Shown piece by piece: positions 1 to 10,127 of a DNA stretch of 64,000 bases. Numbering within the stretch: position 1 is the first letter of the stretch; each line of letters opens with the position of its first letter. The DNA comes from Trifolium pratense (Eukaryota > Streptophyta > Magnoliopsida > Fabales > Fabaceae): contig NC_060061.1 of NCBI RefSeq assembly GCF_020283565.1, positions 28,123,362-28,187,361 of the forward strand, written 5' to 3'. Position numbers and translations under genes: made by a program. The notes beneath the pieces were generated by a model. It was not told the origin of the DNA. It worked only from the letters and a program-made list of their open reading frames with translations, and ran no database searches.

Positions 1-676
1 TACACCGGCTGAACTTATCTGCAACCTCTCATAACTTAGCTCAATTTCATGGAGATTTCAAACATGCAATTTCATAAGCTCTTAAGTATTGCCACAAATC
101 ATGAGTACAATAAAATTAAAATCAACATCTATAATTTTCAATAAAGTGTTGAAGGTATGCCTCACATAAACCATAAATTCCTTAGAGGCATGCACCTCAC
201 TCCAGGAAACTTATTCAAAATATGGATAAACAAAAGAGTGCAGAAATACCAACAAAGTGACACTTACCATGCCAAAAGAATCACCTATAAAATAAAATCA
301 GTTATGTGTGCACAAAAGAATCGGTTACAACGATTTTGATTTTTGAAATAAGAAAATTATAATTAATTAAAGAAAATTCAAATTTCAAAAACTAATTAAC
401 CTCTTTGTTTTATTTACTTTGAATTATGTTGTTGAAAACCTTGGTTTCCACTATTGATGTTTGTTTGATAACATATATCAGCTAGAAAGACAAAACTACT
501 AATCTAAATTAAATTAGCTCTAACCGATATCTGTCATCAAGGTCCATACCATAAAGAGCAATCCTATTAAAACAACAATTGGAATTAAACATTAACCGCC
601 AAATCAAAAGTGCGCACATTAGCAAATGCATCTACCACAATATCAAAGATAAAAAGCTTTACAAAAATCACAGCAC
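1..676. other. AT-rich stretch, no gene recognised
   Basis: Both strands were read. I see only short open frames without family resemblance. The minus-strand continuation of the RPA-like fragment may extend into about 585-676 (an open stretch follows the last recognisable exon), but no domain could be assigned there. Confidence 0.4.
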
Positions 677-1250
677 CTCTGAAAATCTTGACTTTAGCGA
701 ATTGTATGACAACAACAGGAATGCCTGAAGCAGTTTTGCCAACTTTCTTACTTAAATCATCTACATAGTCACCACATAGAGCACATTTGCACTTCCCACT
801 AGTAAAATAACAATTCACAAACATCACATCTCATAAACAATGAATGAAATCTATAACAATGAATGAATGAAATCCATAACAGAAAACTGTAATTTCGAAT
901 TTATCACCATTATACCTTGAATCAGTAAGCTCTATCACAACCATTTTTGTTACCTTACCATCCCTAATATACTCTCTTTCAGCAGAGATTGCAGTCATAA
1001 CACCAATCACATCTGTTACAAACCACAACATAATCCGAAATAAATATCAATTCAATAAAAAAATCATTCCATATATGGAGAACTTTGTTTTAAAAACTAA
1101 TCAACTAAAAATTCGTAATTATGCAGGTGTGCAAAAACTTCAGCCAAATTGGTGAGAGACGATCCATACAAAGATATATCTGGACAAACAGAAGCCTGTA
1201 CTTTTGTCTTAATTTGGAAATTAAGCTTGTAAGGATGAAGCGTGGTTCTA
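677..1250 (-). pseudogene. RPA70-like (DUF223 / OB-fold) single-strand DNA-binding protein fragment
   Basis: Three minus-strand exons resemble plant replication protein A large-subunit-like proteins. The first (about 1105-1250) encodes a DUF223-type stretch with KLNFQIKTKV and PDISLYG. The second (916-1012) encodes DVIGVMTAISAEREYI and KVTKMVVIELTD. The third (677-798) encodes GDYVDDLSKKVGK and PVVVIQFAKVKIFR. Acceptors (cag at 1013-1015; ag at 799-800) and donors (gtat below 916; gtgc below 677) flank exons two and three. The donor of exon one reads AT where GT is expected and is followed at once by a stop. Such proteins bind ssDNA in replication and repair, and RPA-like genes are also a known passenger of plant Helitrons. 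Only the N-terminal and central OB part is present and the C-terminal zinc-binding part was not found, so I call it a fragment. Confidence 0.75.
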
Positions 1251-1375
1251 TAAATCATCAAATAATCTAGAAATTTCAAATCTTCTAGGGTTGATTTCTC
1301 TTACCTTAGTTTTTCCAATACCCAAAAGAATGCACTTTGGATGGAAAATTTTGTAATACGAGTATAATAACAAAC

Positions 1376-2395
1376 AGTAGCTTCATTACTGTCCAGTGAT
1401 AAAGAGAAGCAGGTTCCCAGGGAAGTGGACAAAACAGCCTTCTAGGAACACTATCTGGAACGTAGGATGGCATTAAATAAGATACTGCAGTCCACAACAC
1501 TACCATCACTGCAACACCATAATCTGCAATAAAGCCTCGTAGCTTCCCTGAATTGAAATGCAAGAATAAAGATCAGTGGAGTGATAAGATAAATCAAGTG
1601 TAAACGACACAAAAACCCATCTGCTTAAGGTCTAATGCGGTATGAGATATTTGGAATCATTTACTTGTTCCATATTGCCATGATCTTGCTGTTCTGCTTT
1701 TTCGTGCAGTGACAATTAGTCCAAAAGCGAAAATGATTGCAAGTAATCCATTTGTAAACCGCCATTGGGGTTGAAGTTCCTCTGAGGAAGGTTTTTCAGC
1801 CTTGTGAGTGCCGAACTCGCCTATCAGTCCCTGAGGTTCAAACAATTTTTGTCAGTTTGATTGCCAAAATCAGTCTATTTTGTGTTTGCTTGAAAGAGGA
1901 AACAATGAAACACCTTAATAGCCTCTTGAAAGAAAAGAACAGTGATCAGCATTCCGAATAACTCTTCTGCAATTCTTGTAAATCTAGAGATAACATTGCA
2001 AGCATTAAAAATTGCAAGCAAAATTAAAAAGAGTGCTGTCCAAACACAAACCCTGCAACACAGATATGAATATGAAACTTAGATTTACTTGTCATTCAGG
2101 AAATGTAAAAACCCCTAGAAACAGAAATTCATATAATGCTGAAAGAGCTTACCAACCAGCCCAAGCTAGAAAGAGCTTGGGACCCAAATCAGGTGTACTT
2201 TTGCAGAAACTGTAGAGATAAGTGTACATTATAACAGTTGGTTCTGCAACTCCTAAAATCAACAAAGGTTGGCCCACCTATAATTGAGTGGATAATTCCA
2301 CAAATGGCGGTAGATGCTAGTGTTTCTACTGTGCTCAAGCTTCCATCTGTATCCCTACTAAGTTGCTCTCCAAAAGCAATAACAGGAAGTGGCAT
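1376..2395 (-). pseudogene. boron/anion exchanger (BOR family) fragment with a frameshift
   Basis: Four minus-strand exons match BOR borate exporters (plasma-membrane SLC4-like anion exchangers): 2153-2395 ([20 protein letters not shown], then [13 protein letters not shown] and LFLAWAGW), 1914-2052 ([28 protein letters not shown]), 1675-1830 (GEFGTHKAEK, FTNGLLAIIF) and about 1376-1547 (LRGFIADYGVAVMV, PRRLFCPLPWEPASLYHWTV). GT/AG junctions are in family positions for the first three. The N-terminal exon is missing: only unrelated sequence lies upstream of 2395. The C-terminal half, with the later membrane helices, is also missing. In the first exon one extra G at about 2271-2272 shifts the frame in the middle of the highly conserved [10 protein letters not shown] stretch. 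Both truncations and the shift argue for a captured, dead fragment; the single-base shift alone could be a sequencing error. Confidence 0.85.
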
Positions 2396-2398
2396 CAC

Positions 2399-3473
2399 AT
2401 GTCAACTCCTAAGATGATCAAGGAAAATGTTAAAATCAACTCCTAAAACTTTACCTCAGTTTTGAAGTGATATTCGGAAAGTTCTGTTTTTATACTGGAT
2501 TGACCAACTTCTGCACAAACCTAAAACAAAACAGCAAACACAGATTTAATTGAACAGACTGCATAAAATCCCCAAATTAGAACCAAATCATTCTCATGAA
2601 AAAAAAAATACAGATAAAGAGTTAGAATTTGGGGAGGAAATATTGTAGTGAAATTGTCATTATGTTTTCATGATCTGTATTCTATTTTCATGAGCTGTAT
2701 TTTCATCTCCAAAGCAATGAAGCTAAGGAGAAATTGTTTCTTTACATGGTAACTAATTGAGCTACATTAGCCTGCTGCTTTACTAATCTACAAAAAGCAT
2801 CTATACTCCAATTCAAGGCCGCTTCTTTTTCCTGCAACAAAAGGAGATTGAGCATTAGCAACTCCTAATCCTCTTAAACATCGCAGGACAAACATGCATT
2901 AGATCATAAAAAAAACCAAACAATGATAAGAACCTTCTCAGAGCTGGATGACCAAAACGCATCCCAGAATCTCTTGAAATCCAATTCCAGCTCATGTCTG
3001 TCCTTGATTTAAAGTAAAGGAAAATCACAATCACATCTAACTTCATAACCAAAGCATGTCATAATATCAAACCATTCTTAAGAATCGGTTCTTACCAATT
3101 ACAAAAATACAGGAATTTGAAATAAGATACACAAGATAAAAAGAATTTAACATAGAGTATAATGAAAATAGACCAAACAGTAGTAAACCAAGGCAAGACA
3201 TTTTCTACCATCTGTCAAAAGCTACCATTTTACAATAAATTTATTATGCAGCAGCTTACATTTTCAGGGATGAATGTGTGAAAGAAATAAGTGATTTGTT
3301 TTCATCATTCTAAACATGTTTTAATTCTAGTCAACTATAAGGATCAGTTTCATGTAAGAGGCATTGTGTGAAAATAACCATTTCCTAAATTTATATCCGT
3401 AGATAACCCAAGGAACCGAAATGAAAATAATCTTTAGTTATGCAAGTTTCATAGAGTTATTAGCCATTTATAC
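2399..3473. other. spacer between BOR and ORC6 fragments; possible orphan exon
   Basis: Mostly AT-rich, intron-like DNA. On the minus strand about 2930-3010 there is an open, exon-like stretch (HELELDFKRFWDAF followed by SSSSEK) that could be a further exon, but I could not assign it to ORC6 or BOR. Confidence 0.35.
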
Positions 3474-4446
3474 CTCTGCTCCATCATCAGACAAATAACC
3501 ACCGTCCTCAGCTTTTCTTTTGCTTGGTAAGACATCAAGCAAATCTGCACAAAGAGCAGGAAAAGCTGGAAAGAACATACTTAATGCAAAAATAGGAACT
3601 GAAAAAATAATCTGAATAAAGTATACATTGTAAAGCAATACATAAAGCTGAAAAAATGGTATACCTCTATTGGTCTTAACTTCTTTAGGATATTTCTTTT
3701 CTTTAGCTACCCCAAAAACATCATGGCACAAATCTTTCATAGTAGTAGAAACCTGCAGCACCCATTCACAATTCATTTAAATTCATGAACACCACTCACA
3801 AGCTTAATAAAATCATCACACATTAGATATTCATTGTACATATAAAACACTTACACTGGAAAATTCAGCTTCAAATGTACCACAGAGTTCAATTAGCTTA
3901 ATCTTATCAACTTTGAGCTGCAAAGAACAATCACAAATCATGTCATTACAATATATAACCACATGCCATGTGTTTGTATTGAGATTATTACAAATGTACC
4001 TTGTGTTTCTTTGCACATAAATAAAAAGCAACAGCCATAAACACCGAATGAGTAAAATCAGCACTAGCACCGCGATTTTCAGCAACACATTTTAGTGTTT
4101 TTTCTCAATAGCATTTCATCAAACATGTAGCAGACATTATTAAAACCACAAAATCAATAACTTACAGCTTAAGACCGTCACAAACATAAGGTATAATCCG
4201 AACACAACCGTATTGAATCGCCAATTCTCTCACATCTAGCTTCAACCTAAAACACCAAATTCATCAATTAAAAAACAGGAAAATCTAAATAAATAAAAAA
4301 ATAAATCTATAAAAGGAAAACTAACTAACTTGACTCCGATGCCATTGTGAAGTGAATTATAGGATCTAATATAAGCTCTTGCAGACATTCCACTTAGTTT
4401 CACCGCAGCGGATCGATCGAAGAGAACACCAATTTGTCAAAAAATA
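3474..4446 (-). pseudogene. ORC6: origin recognition complex subunit 6 (ORC6), N-terminus missing
   Basis: Six minus-strand exons resemble plant ORC6, the TFIIB-like subunit of the complex that marks replication origins: about 4330-4446 (DRSAAVKLSGMSARAYIRSY), 4166-4246 (LDVRELAIQYGCVRIIPYV), 4000 to about 4098 (ASADFTHSVFMAVAFYLCAK), 3855-3917 (LKVDKIKLIELCGTFEAEFS), 3665-3752 (TTMKDLCHDVFGVAKEKK) and 3474-3544 (LLDVLPSKRKAEDGGYLS). Most introns have GT..AG ends and reading phase is kept across them, so this region itself is little decayed. The first exon, which should encode roughly the first 60-70 residues, is absent. In its place, about 55 bp upstream, lies a ribosomal protein S25 exon. 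It therefore looks like a captured part of ORC6 fused behind a foreign first exon. A short functional product from an internal ATG cannot be excluded. Confidence 0.85.
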
Positions 4447-4500
4447 AACTTTTACAGAAAGAAAAAAATTAAAAAAAAAACTTTGAAGAGAAAAACGAAC

Positions 4501-4580
4501 CTTCTTCTGCTTGCCACCACCAGATTTGGCTAGCTTGGAGGAAGGTGGAGGTATGGAGGAGCCTTATCCTTCCATGGAGC
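4501..4580 (-). pseudogene. RPS25: ribosomal protein S25 exon fragment, frameshifted
   Basis: The minus strand shows a canonical acceptor (ttttgcag) directly before codons for the S25 N-terminus: (A)P, then KDKAPP, and further on AKSGGGKQKK, followed by GT at 4500-4499 where the exon ends. RPS25 is a small-subunit protein with a basic, lysine-rich N-terminus. Relative to that pattern there is a substitution giving W in place of K and an 8-bp insertion (TACCTCCA, a near-copy of neighbouring CTCCTCCA) that shifts the frame into a stop. The rest of S25 is not present; the next exon-like sequence is ORC6. Identification rests on about 20 residues, but the motif is distinctive. Confidence 0.75.
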
Positions 4581-4589
4581 CTGCAAAAA

Positions 4590-5300
4590 TACAACACAGA
4601 GTACCACCACACATCACCACCACCTCCAATCTTCAACCATCTTCACCAGCAAAAAAAAAGCAACGAAAAAATAAAAAAATAAATATAGCATAGAAACTAA
4701 GATCAAACCAGAGGAACGAAGGAGCAATAAGCATCGCCGTCGCCAAACACTGCCGCGAACCGCCACCGGAACTATCTATCACGGCCGGAACTTCTCTTCC
4801 TCACCGGAACTTCCCTCCCCGGCAAATCTTCTCTCACTCGGCCACTCCCTCCCTCTGACGAGTGATTGATTTGTAGGTGGTGGTGGGGGGTTGTGGTGGA
4901 TGTTATGGTGAAGGATGAGATGAGGCAGAGAGGAGGGAGAGAAGAGCGTACGAGAGAGAGGGAGAGAAGAGCGTACGAGAGAGAGGGAGAGAAGAGAGAG
5001 AAAAAATCTTTACAAATGAAAAAAATTTGGGAAAAGAGAAATATATATTTTAGTGGAGCCCAATGCATGTGTTACATATAGCTAGTCACGTGGAAGCTTC
5101 TAGTTACCTTCTCTGCATCACAACCCACACACTTGTCATGTGAAGCTTTGCATGTGTGACATATAGATGGTTTCAAAGTTGCATGTGGAACATGATCATT
5201 GGGCCGAGACAAGCACATGGTGGCAATACACAATTGGACATGAGGCAAGGTGTGAAGCATTCATTGGCCAAATAATTAGGGTTTTGCATTAGGGTTTCCC
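4590..5300 (-). promoter_or_regulatory. captured ribosomal-protein-type promoter and leader
   Basis: Upstream (minus strand) of the S25 exon are two telo-box motifs (AAACCCTAAT as minus strand, 5275-5284 and 5288-5297), a site-II-like TGGGCC (5200-5205) and a G-box CACGTG (5087-5092). A strongly pyrimidine-rich leader (minus strand) follows between about 4990 and 4780, with a tandemly repeated CT-rich unit near 4940-4990. Telo boxes with site II elements are typical of plant ribosomal-protein promoters, so the capture probably included the promoter and the mosaic may be transcribed. A near-repeat of GCATGTGTNACATATAG occurs at about 5064-5080 and 5149-5165. Confidence 0.55.
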
Positions 5301-5320
5301 AATCCATGATCTTTTATGTA

Positions 5321-5358
5321 TATTATAGATTATAGATTATAGATTATAGATTATAGAT
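5321..5358. repeat. ATTATAG microsatellite
   Basis: About five consecutive copies of the 7-mer ATTATAG. Confidence 0.85.
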
Positions 5359-5439
5359 GACATAGAAACATATAAATTTGAGACGATGCCTATGGTCGCA
5401 TAATTTCATATTTGTGTCTACATGGTTGGATAATGTTGT

Positions 5440-8225
5440 ACATCAATGGCCTTGAATGCAAAATAGTATGATCTTAAATGTTGGTCTTTTATTGACAAAT
5501 ATTTGTTGTTTTGAATCGACTTTAATCTGCAGCCTCTCAAACATATTTATAACGTGAAATTCAAGTTATAATGACCCTTAATGAAATTACTGTTGAAACA
5601 TGATAAGTTGAGACGATGATGATGGTTCTTTCAAACTAATTAACAACACATATTCATGTTTCACCGACCCTTAATAGAATGACAATAGAAACATGAAAAT
5701 TTGAAATGATGGGTATGAATGCATAATTTCATATATGTGTTTACAGAGTTGAATAATATTATACTTCAATGACCCTTGATTGAAAAATATGATATTTGAA
5801 CTTGATGATTCTAAATTCGAGAAAACGGAAGAAGAATGATGGAATTATGCATGTGATATTGAATACAAAATTTGATATTTTGATTTATAAATTGAATTGA
5901 CGGTATCGTGACTTAGAAGGATGACTCGTATTACATTGAATTGACGTTATTGTGTCTTATATGAAATCGAATTGATGGTTTCGTGTCCTTAAATGATATT
6001 TGAATTGAATTGAAGGATAATGGTACTATGACCGAATGCTATTGAATACAAAATTTTAAAATGATGGCTCGGTTGAAGTTGATTTGACGGTATTGTGTGT
6101 CTCGGTTAAAATTGAATTGACGGTGTTATGTCATATAAGAAATGAGTTGATGGTATTGTGTGGCTTGTATGAAATTGAATTGACGGTATTGTGTAACAAA
6201 ATGACGGCTCATATGAAATTGAATTGACGGTTTTGTGTCCTTAAATGATAATTGAATTGAATTGACGGATAATGGTATTATGACCGAATGCTATTGGATA
6301 AAGAATTTTAAAATGATGGCTCGGTTGAGATTGGATTGACGGTGTTGTGTGACTTGTTTGAAATTGAATTGACGGTATTGTATGGCTTGTATGAAATTGA
6401 ATTGACGGTATCTTATAACAAAATGATAGCTCGTATGAAGTTTAATTGACGGTGTTGTGTCTTTAATTGATATTTGAATTGAATTGAAGGATAATGACAT
6501 AATACTATCTGATAGAAAATTGGATATTTGGATCTATAAATTGAATTGACGGTAACGTGACTTAAAATGATGGCTCGTATGAAATTAAATGGACTGTATT
6601 GTGCTATAAAATGACGGTCCGTATTACATTGAATTGATGGTAGGTATTGTGTTTTAAAATGATGACTTCTATGAACTTGTTTTCTTAAGTTAATTGTTTG
6701 TTTCTCTTTCCGGTTCAAAAGACGAATAAAAAAGCGATGAAAAGTTGAAGTAATGAAATGCAAAGCTTCTTAACGGGACATTCTATAAAGTTGCAGTTCT
6801 TTCACAAGGTATGTTTTGCAATTTTATCTGATACATATCTGAAATATTGATGACATATATGATACTTGAGCTTATATGGTTTAAATGATAAAAATTAATA
6901 TGATTATGCATCGATGACCTTGAATGCAAAATAGAATGATCTTGAATGTTTGTCTTTTATTGACAAATATTTGTTGTTTTGAATAGACTTTAATCTGCAG
7001 TCATCTCAGACATATTTATAACGTGAAATTCAAGTTATAATGACCGTTAATGAAATTACTGTTGAACATAAGTTGAGACGATGATGACGGTTCTTTAAAA
7101 CAAATTAATCACACATATTCATGTTTCACTGACCCTTAATAGAATGACAATAGAAATATGGAAATTTGAAATGATAGTTATGAATGCATAATTTCATATA
7201 TGTGTTTACAGAGCTGAATAATATTATACTTCAATGACCATTGATTGAAAAATATGATATTTGAACTTGATAGTTCTAAATTCGAGAAAACGGAAGAAGA
7301 ATGATGGAATTATGCATCTGATATTGAATAAAAAATTTGATATTTTGATTTATAAATTGAATTGATGGCATCGTGACTTAGAAGGATGACTCATATTACA
7401 TTGAAATGATGTTATTGTGTCTTATATGAAATCGAATTGACGGTTTCGTGTCCTTAAATGATATTTGAATTGAATTGAAGGATAATGGTACTATTACCGA
7501 ATGCTATTGAATACAAAATTTTAAAATGATGGTTCGGTCGAAATTGAATTGACGGTATTGGGTGACTCGATTAAAATTGAATTGACGGTATTATGTCATA
7601 TAAGAAATGAGTTGATGGTATTGTGTGGGCTTGTATGAAATTGAATTGACGGTATCGTGTAACAAAATGATGGTTCGGTCGAAATTGAATTGACGGTATT
7701 GGGTGACTCGATTAAAATTGAATTGACGGTATTATGTCATAGAAGGATGACTCATATTACATTGAAATGATGTTATTGTGTCTTATATGAAATCGAATTG
7801 ACGGTTTCGTGTCCTTAAATGATATTTGAATTGAATTGAAGGATAATGGTACTATTACCGAATGCTATTGAATACAAAATTTTAAAATGATGGTTCGGTC
7901 GAAATTGAATTGACGGTATTGGGTGACTCGATTAAAATTGAATTGACGGTATTATGTCATATAAGAAATGAGTTGATGGTATTGTGTGGGCTTGTATGAA
8001 ATTGAATTGACGGTATCGTGTAACAAAATGACGGCTCGTATGAAATTGAATTGACGGTTTTGTGTCCTTAAATGATATTTGAATTGAATTGATGGATTGG
8101 TATTATGACCGAATGCTATTGGATACAAAATTTTAAAATGATGGCTCGTTTGAGATTGAATTGACGGTGTTGTGTCTTTAATTGATATTTGAATTGACGG
8201 TAACGTGACTTAAAATGACGGCTTT
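5440..8225. repeat. degenerate minisatellite region with a 1,468-bp tandem duplication
   Basis: The phrase GAATTGACGGTATTGTG recurs dozens of times at roughly 35-40-bp spacing, mixed with AAAATGACGGCTCGTATG. On a larger scale the block starting near 5440 returns near 6908: the word gtcttttattgacaaat is at 5484 and 6952, and cttgaatgca at 5451 and 6919, both offset 1,468. No coding potential is seen; small open frames here are by-products of the repeat. Confidence 0.8.
7381..8102. repeat. 361-bp direct tandem duplication within the minisatellite
   Basis: The sequence from gaaggatgac at 7381 restarts at 7742 and stays near-identical through the second copy, with differences only near its end. 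It is a younger duplication than the 1,468-bp one. Confidence 0.75.
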
Positions 8226-8450
8226 ATCGAGAAAATGTGGTGGTGTTGCTTTTGACTAATTAAGGGCATTATCGCAATTTATTACTCTAAACTTTTTCAT
8301 AAAAAAATATCTATGTACATGTTTGATTTCACAGTAGAGAGACACCCAAAAGTGATTTCAGACACATGAAATTGATTTTTTTTAAATATTTATTGAAATT
8401 TATTTTGTCCTTTGAAATTTATTTTAATTTGAAGCTATGATTTGTATTTT

Positions 8451-9002
8451 AACTCCAAATGTGATTTCTAGGCCGGTTCGGTGGGAGAAACCAGGAGTGG
8501 GATAGATAAAGTGTAATGTTGATGCTGCGTTTGTAGTTGGGTCCGGTGTTACTTCTATGAGTCTTTGCTTTCGTGATACCAATGGGCATTTTGTGGCTGA
8601 CTTGACACAATGACAGCAACCTTTTTGTTCCATAGTGGAAGGCGAAACATTAACACTATTACATGCTATGAAAGAGGCTATTCATCATGGATTTGAGCGA
8701 GTTCAATTTGAAAGTGACTCAAAGCTGTTGGTTGACGCTATCCATTCGAGAAGACGGGGCAACTCGGAATTTAGTTTAATAGTTAACGACATTATTCTTC
8801 TTATGTCATCTTCTTATGTAAACTTTGAGGTTAAGTTTGTTAGGAGACAAGCGAATTTGGTTGCTCATACTCTTGCTAGGGCGGCCAATGTTTGGGCTAG
8901 TTTCCATAGATTTGAGATTATTCCCTTATGTATTGAACATTTATCAGTTAATGATATGAATTAAGTTTGTTTGGTTCAAAAAAACTCCAAATGTGATTTC
9001 TA
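8451..9002 (+). mobile_element. 5'-truncated LINE (L1-type) insertion with 20-bp target duplication
   Basis: The 20-mer aactccaaatgtgatttcta occurs at 8451-8470 and again at 8983-9002, flanking 512 bp. The inserted piece ends with a short A-rich tail and carries the RNase H end of a non-LTR element ORF2. Long target duplication, 3' A tail and 5' truncation are the hallmarks of target-primed reverse transcription. Confidence 0.85.
8480..8964 (+). pseudogene. LINE ORF2 C-terminal RNase H domain (RVT_3 type), with stops
   Basis: In one frame the piece reads as the plant LINE RNase H domain: IKCNVDAAF near the start (first acidic residue of the fold), then EGETLTLLHAMKEA, FESDSKLLVDAI and RRQANLVAHTLARAA, ending in a natural stop at 8964. 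Two in-frame stops (TAG just before IKCNVD and TGA where a Trp is usual before QQP) leave only the last 109 codons open. The reverse transcriptase and endonuclease are absent. It is a dead-on-arrival copy whose target duplication is still perfect, so the stops may already have been in the source element. Confidence 0.8.
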
Positions 9003-9984
9003 TAATTAAATTTATCATCCAACTCATTTTTAACTAAAATCAATTTTATAAATTCAATTCATTTAATTTTGTACCAAAAAATAAAACAATTCAATACATT
9101 TAAAATCAATGTTTGTAGACATAGTACTATGTTGCCTTTCTCAATGGTGAATTTTCACGTTGACATGGAAGTTTGAATTTGTCGTTTCTAAAAATCACAC
9201 CAAAAAGCCATTGAAATGCAAGAAGTTATAAGAAAGCGGAACCAATCACTACATATATCGGTGCTGGTTTTGTAGGGATTGTGAAAAGCCATTCTCAAAT
9301 TGATAAGCATTTTTCCAAGATTGATTAGGGACTCGTTTGGATTGACTTATTTTTAAACTTATACAAAAAAAATTATGTGTTATTCATAAGTTTATCAAGG
9401 TGATTTATAAAAATAAAAAATAAAGTTTATAACATAAAAACTTGTTTATTTCCGTTAGCTATTTTTCATAAGCTCATCTCAAGACAGTGCCTAGTCTATT
9501 TCTAAAATCATCTCTTTCTTGTGCAAGTTCTTTTTTCAACAAAGTATTTTGTGCCATACGTACGATAATTTTAACAGTAAGGTAGATAACAAAGATCACT
9601 TTTTTCATACGCACTTTTGTTTCTTGCGGGCCAATGTTGGTACTTTCTTTAATTCCTACAAGTAGCTTTTGAAAATCTGTCTTTTTGCTCCCTTCTCCAT
9701 CTAAATTCACCAATAATTCAAAGAGCTAAGGAAAGACGGGTCAATAACCCCTATACTGATTTCTTCTCCTATATATTAATTAATCATTTTCTATTTTCCA
9801 TTTCACTAGTGCTCATATAATTCTTGATTATGACCCTCCTAGCAAACACACAAAAAGATCGATAGTGACATTTGATTACTACATAATACAACTTTTTACT
9901 CAAATTTTAATTTAATAATTAAATAATTTCATATTTGGGCATTATTTGATCTCTCTAGTTCTTGCATTCTATTTCTCAAACTCC
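9003..9984. other. AT-rich intergenic DNA, nothing firm
   Basis: No gene seen. At about 9325-9345 there is a GGGACTCGTTTGG start after TTA that resembles the Tourist-like MITE at 35000, with similar internal words (aagtttat, cataagctc), but no matching second end was found. Confidence 0.4.
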
Positions 9985-9986
9985 TA

Positions 9987-10125
9987 CTCCCTCCGGTCTT
10001 ATTTATAAGCAAAAGTTGTTTTCTAGATTTATTGAAAAATCAATGTATCTATATTTAAGTTAGATATATTTATTTTTCAATGAATTTAAAAAATAACTTT
10101 TTCTTATAAATAAAGCATGAGGGAG
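9987..10125. mobile_element. Stowaway-type MITE
   Basis: Starts CTCCCTCCG and ends in the matching GAGGGAG, flanked by TA at 9985-9986 and 10126-10127. The arms (about 50 bp each) are imperfect inverted repeats, so the element folds almost end to end. The last 15 bp, aagcatgagggagta, recur just outside at about 10150. Non-autonomous Tc1/mariner class. Confidence 0.85.
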
Positions 10126-10127
10126 TA

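Larger units (their letters stand above)
677..5300 (-). mobile_element. candidate gene-fragment-capturing transposon (Helitron- or Pack-type), ends not found
   Basis: Promoter plus exons of RPS25, ORC6, BOR and an RPA70-like gene follow each other in one orientation with introns retained. That is DNA-level capture, not retroposition. Same-strand arrangement and an RPA-like part favour a Helitron. I did not find a convincing 5'-TC/3'-CTRR hairpin pair, nor long terminal inverted repeats with a 9-bp duplication, so the carrier class is inference and the limits given are only those of the recognised fragments. Confidence 0.5.

Noticed and set aside
3474..4446. Intact ORC6 gene
   Set aside because: The conserved N-terminal exon is missing and a foreign S25 exon precedes it, so I call it a fragment even though its exons are well preserved.
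9325..9480. Complete Tourist-like MITE
   Set aside because: Only one end resembles the MITE at 35000; the second inverted end and TTA duplication could not be found.
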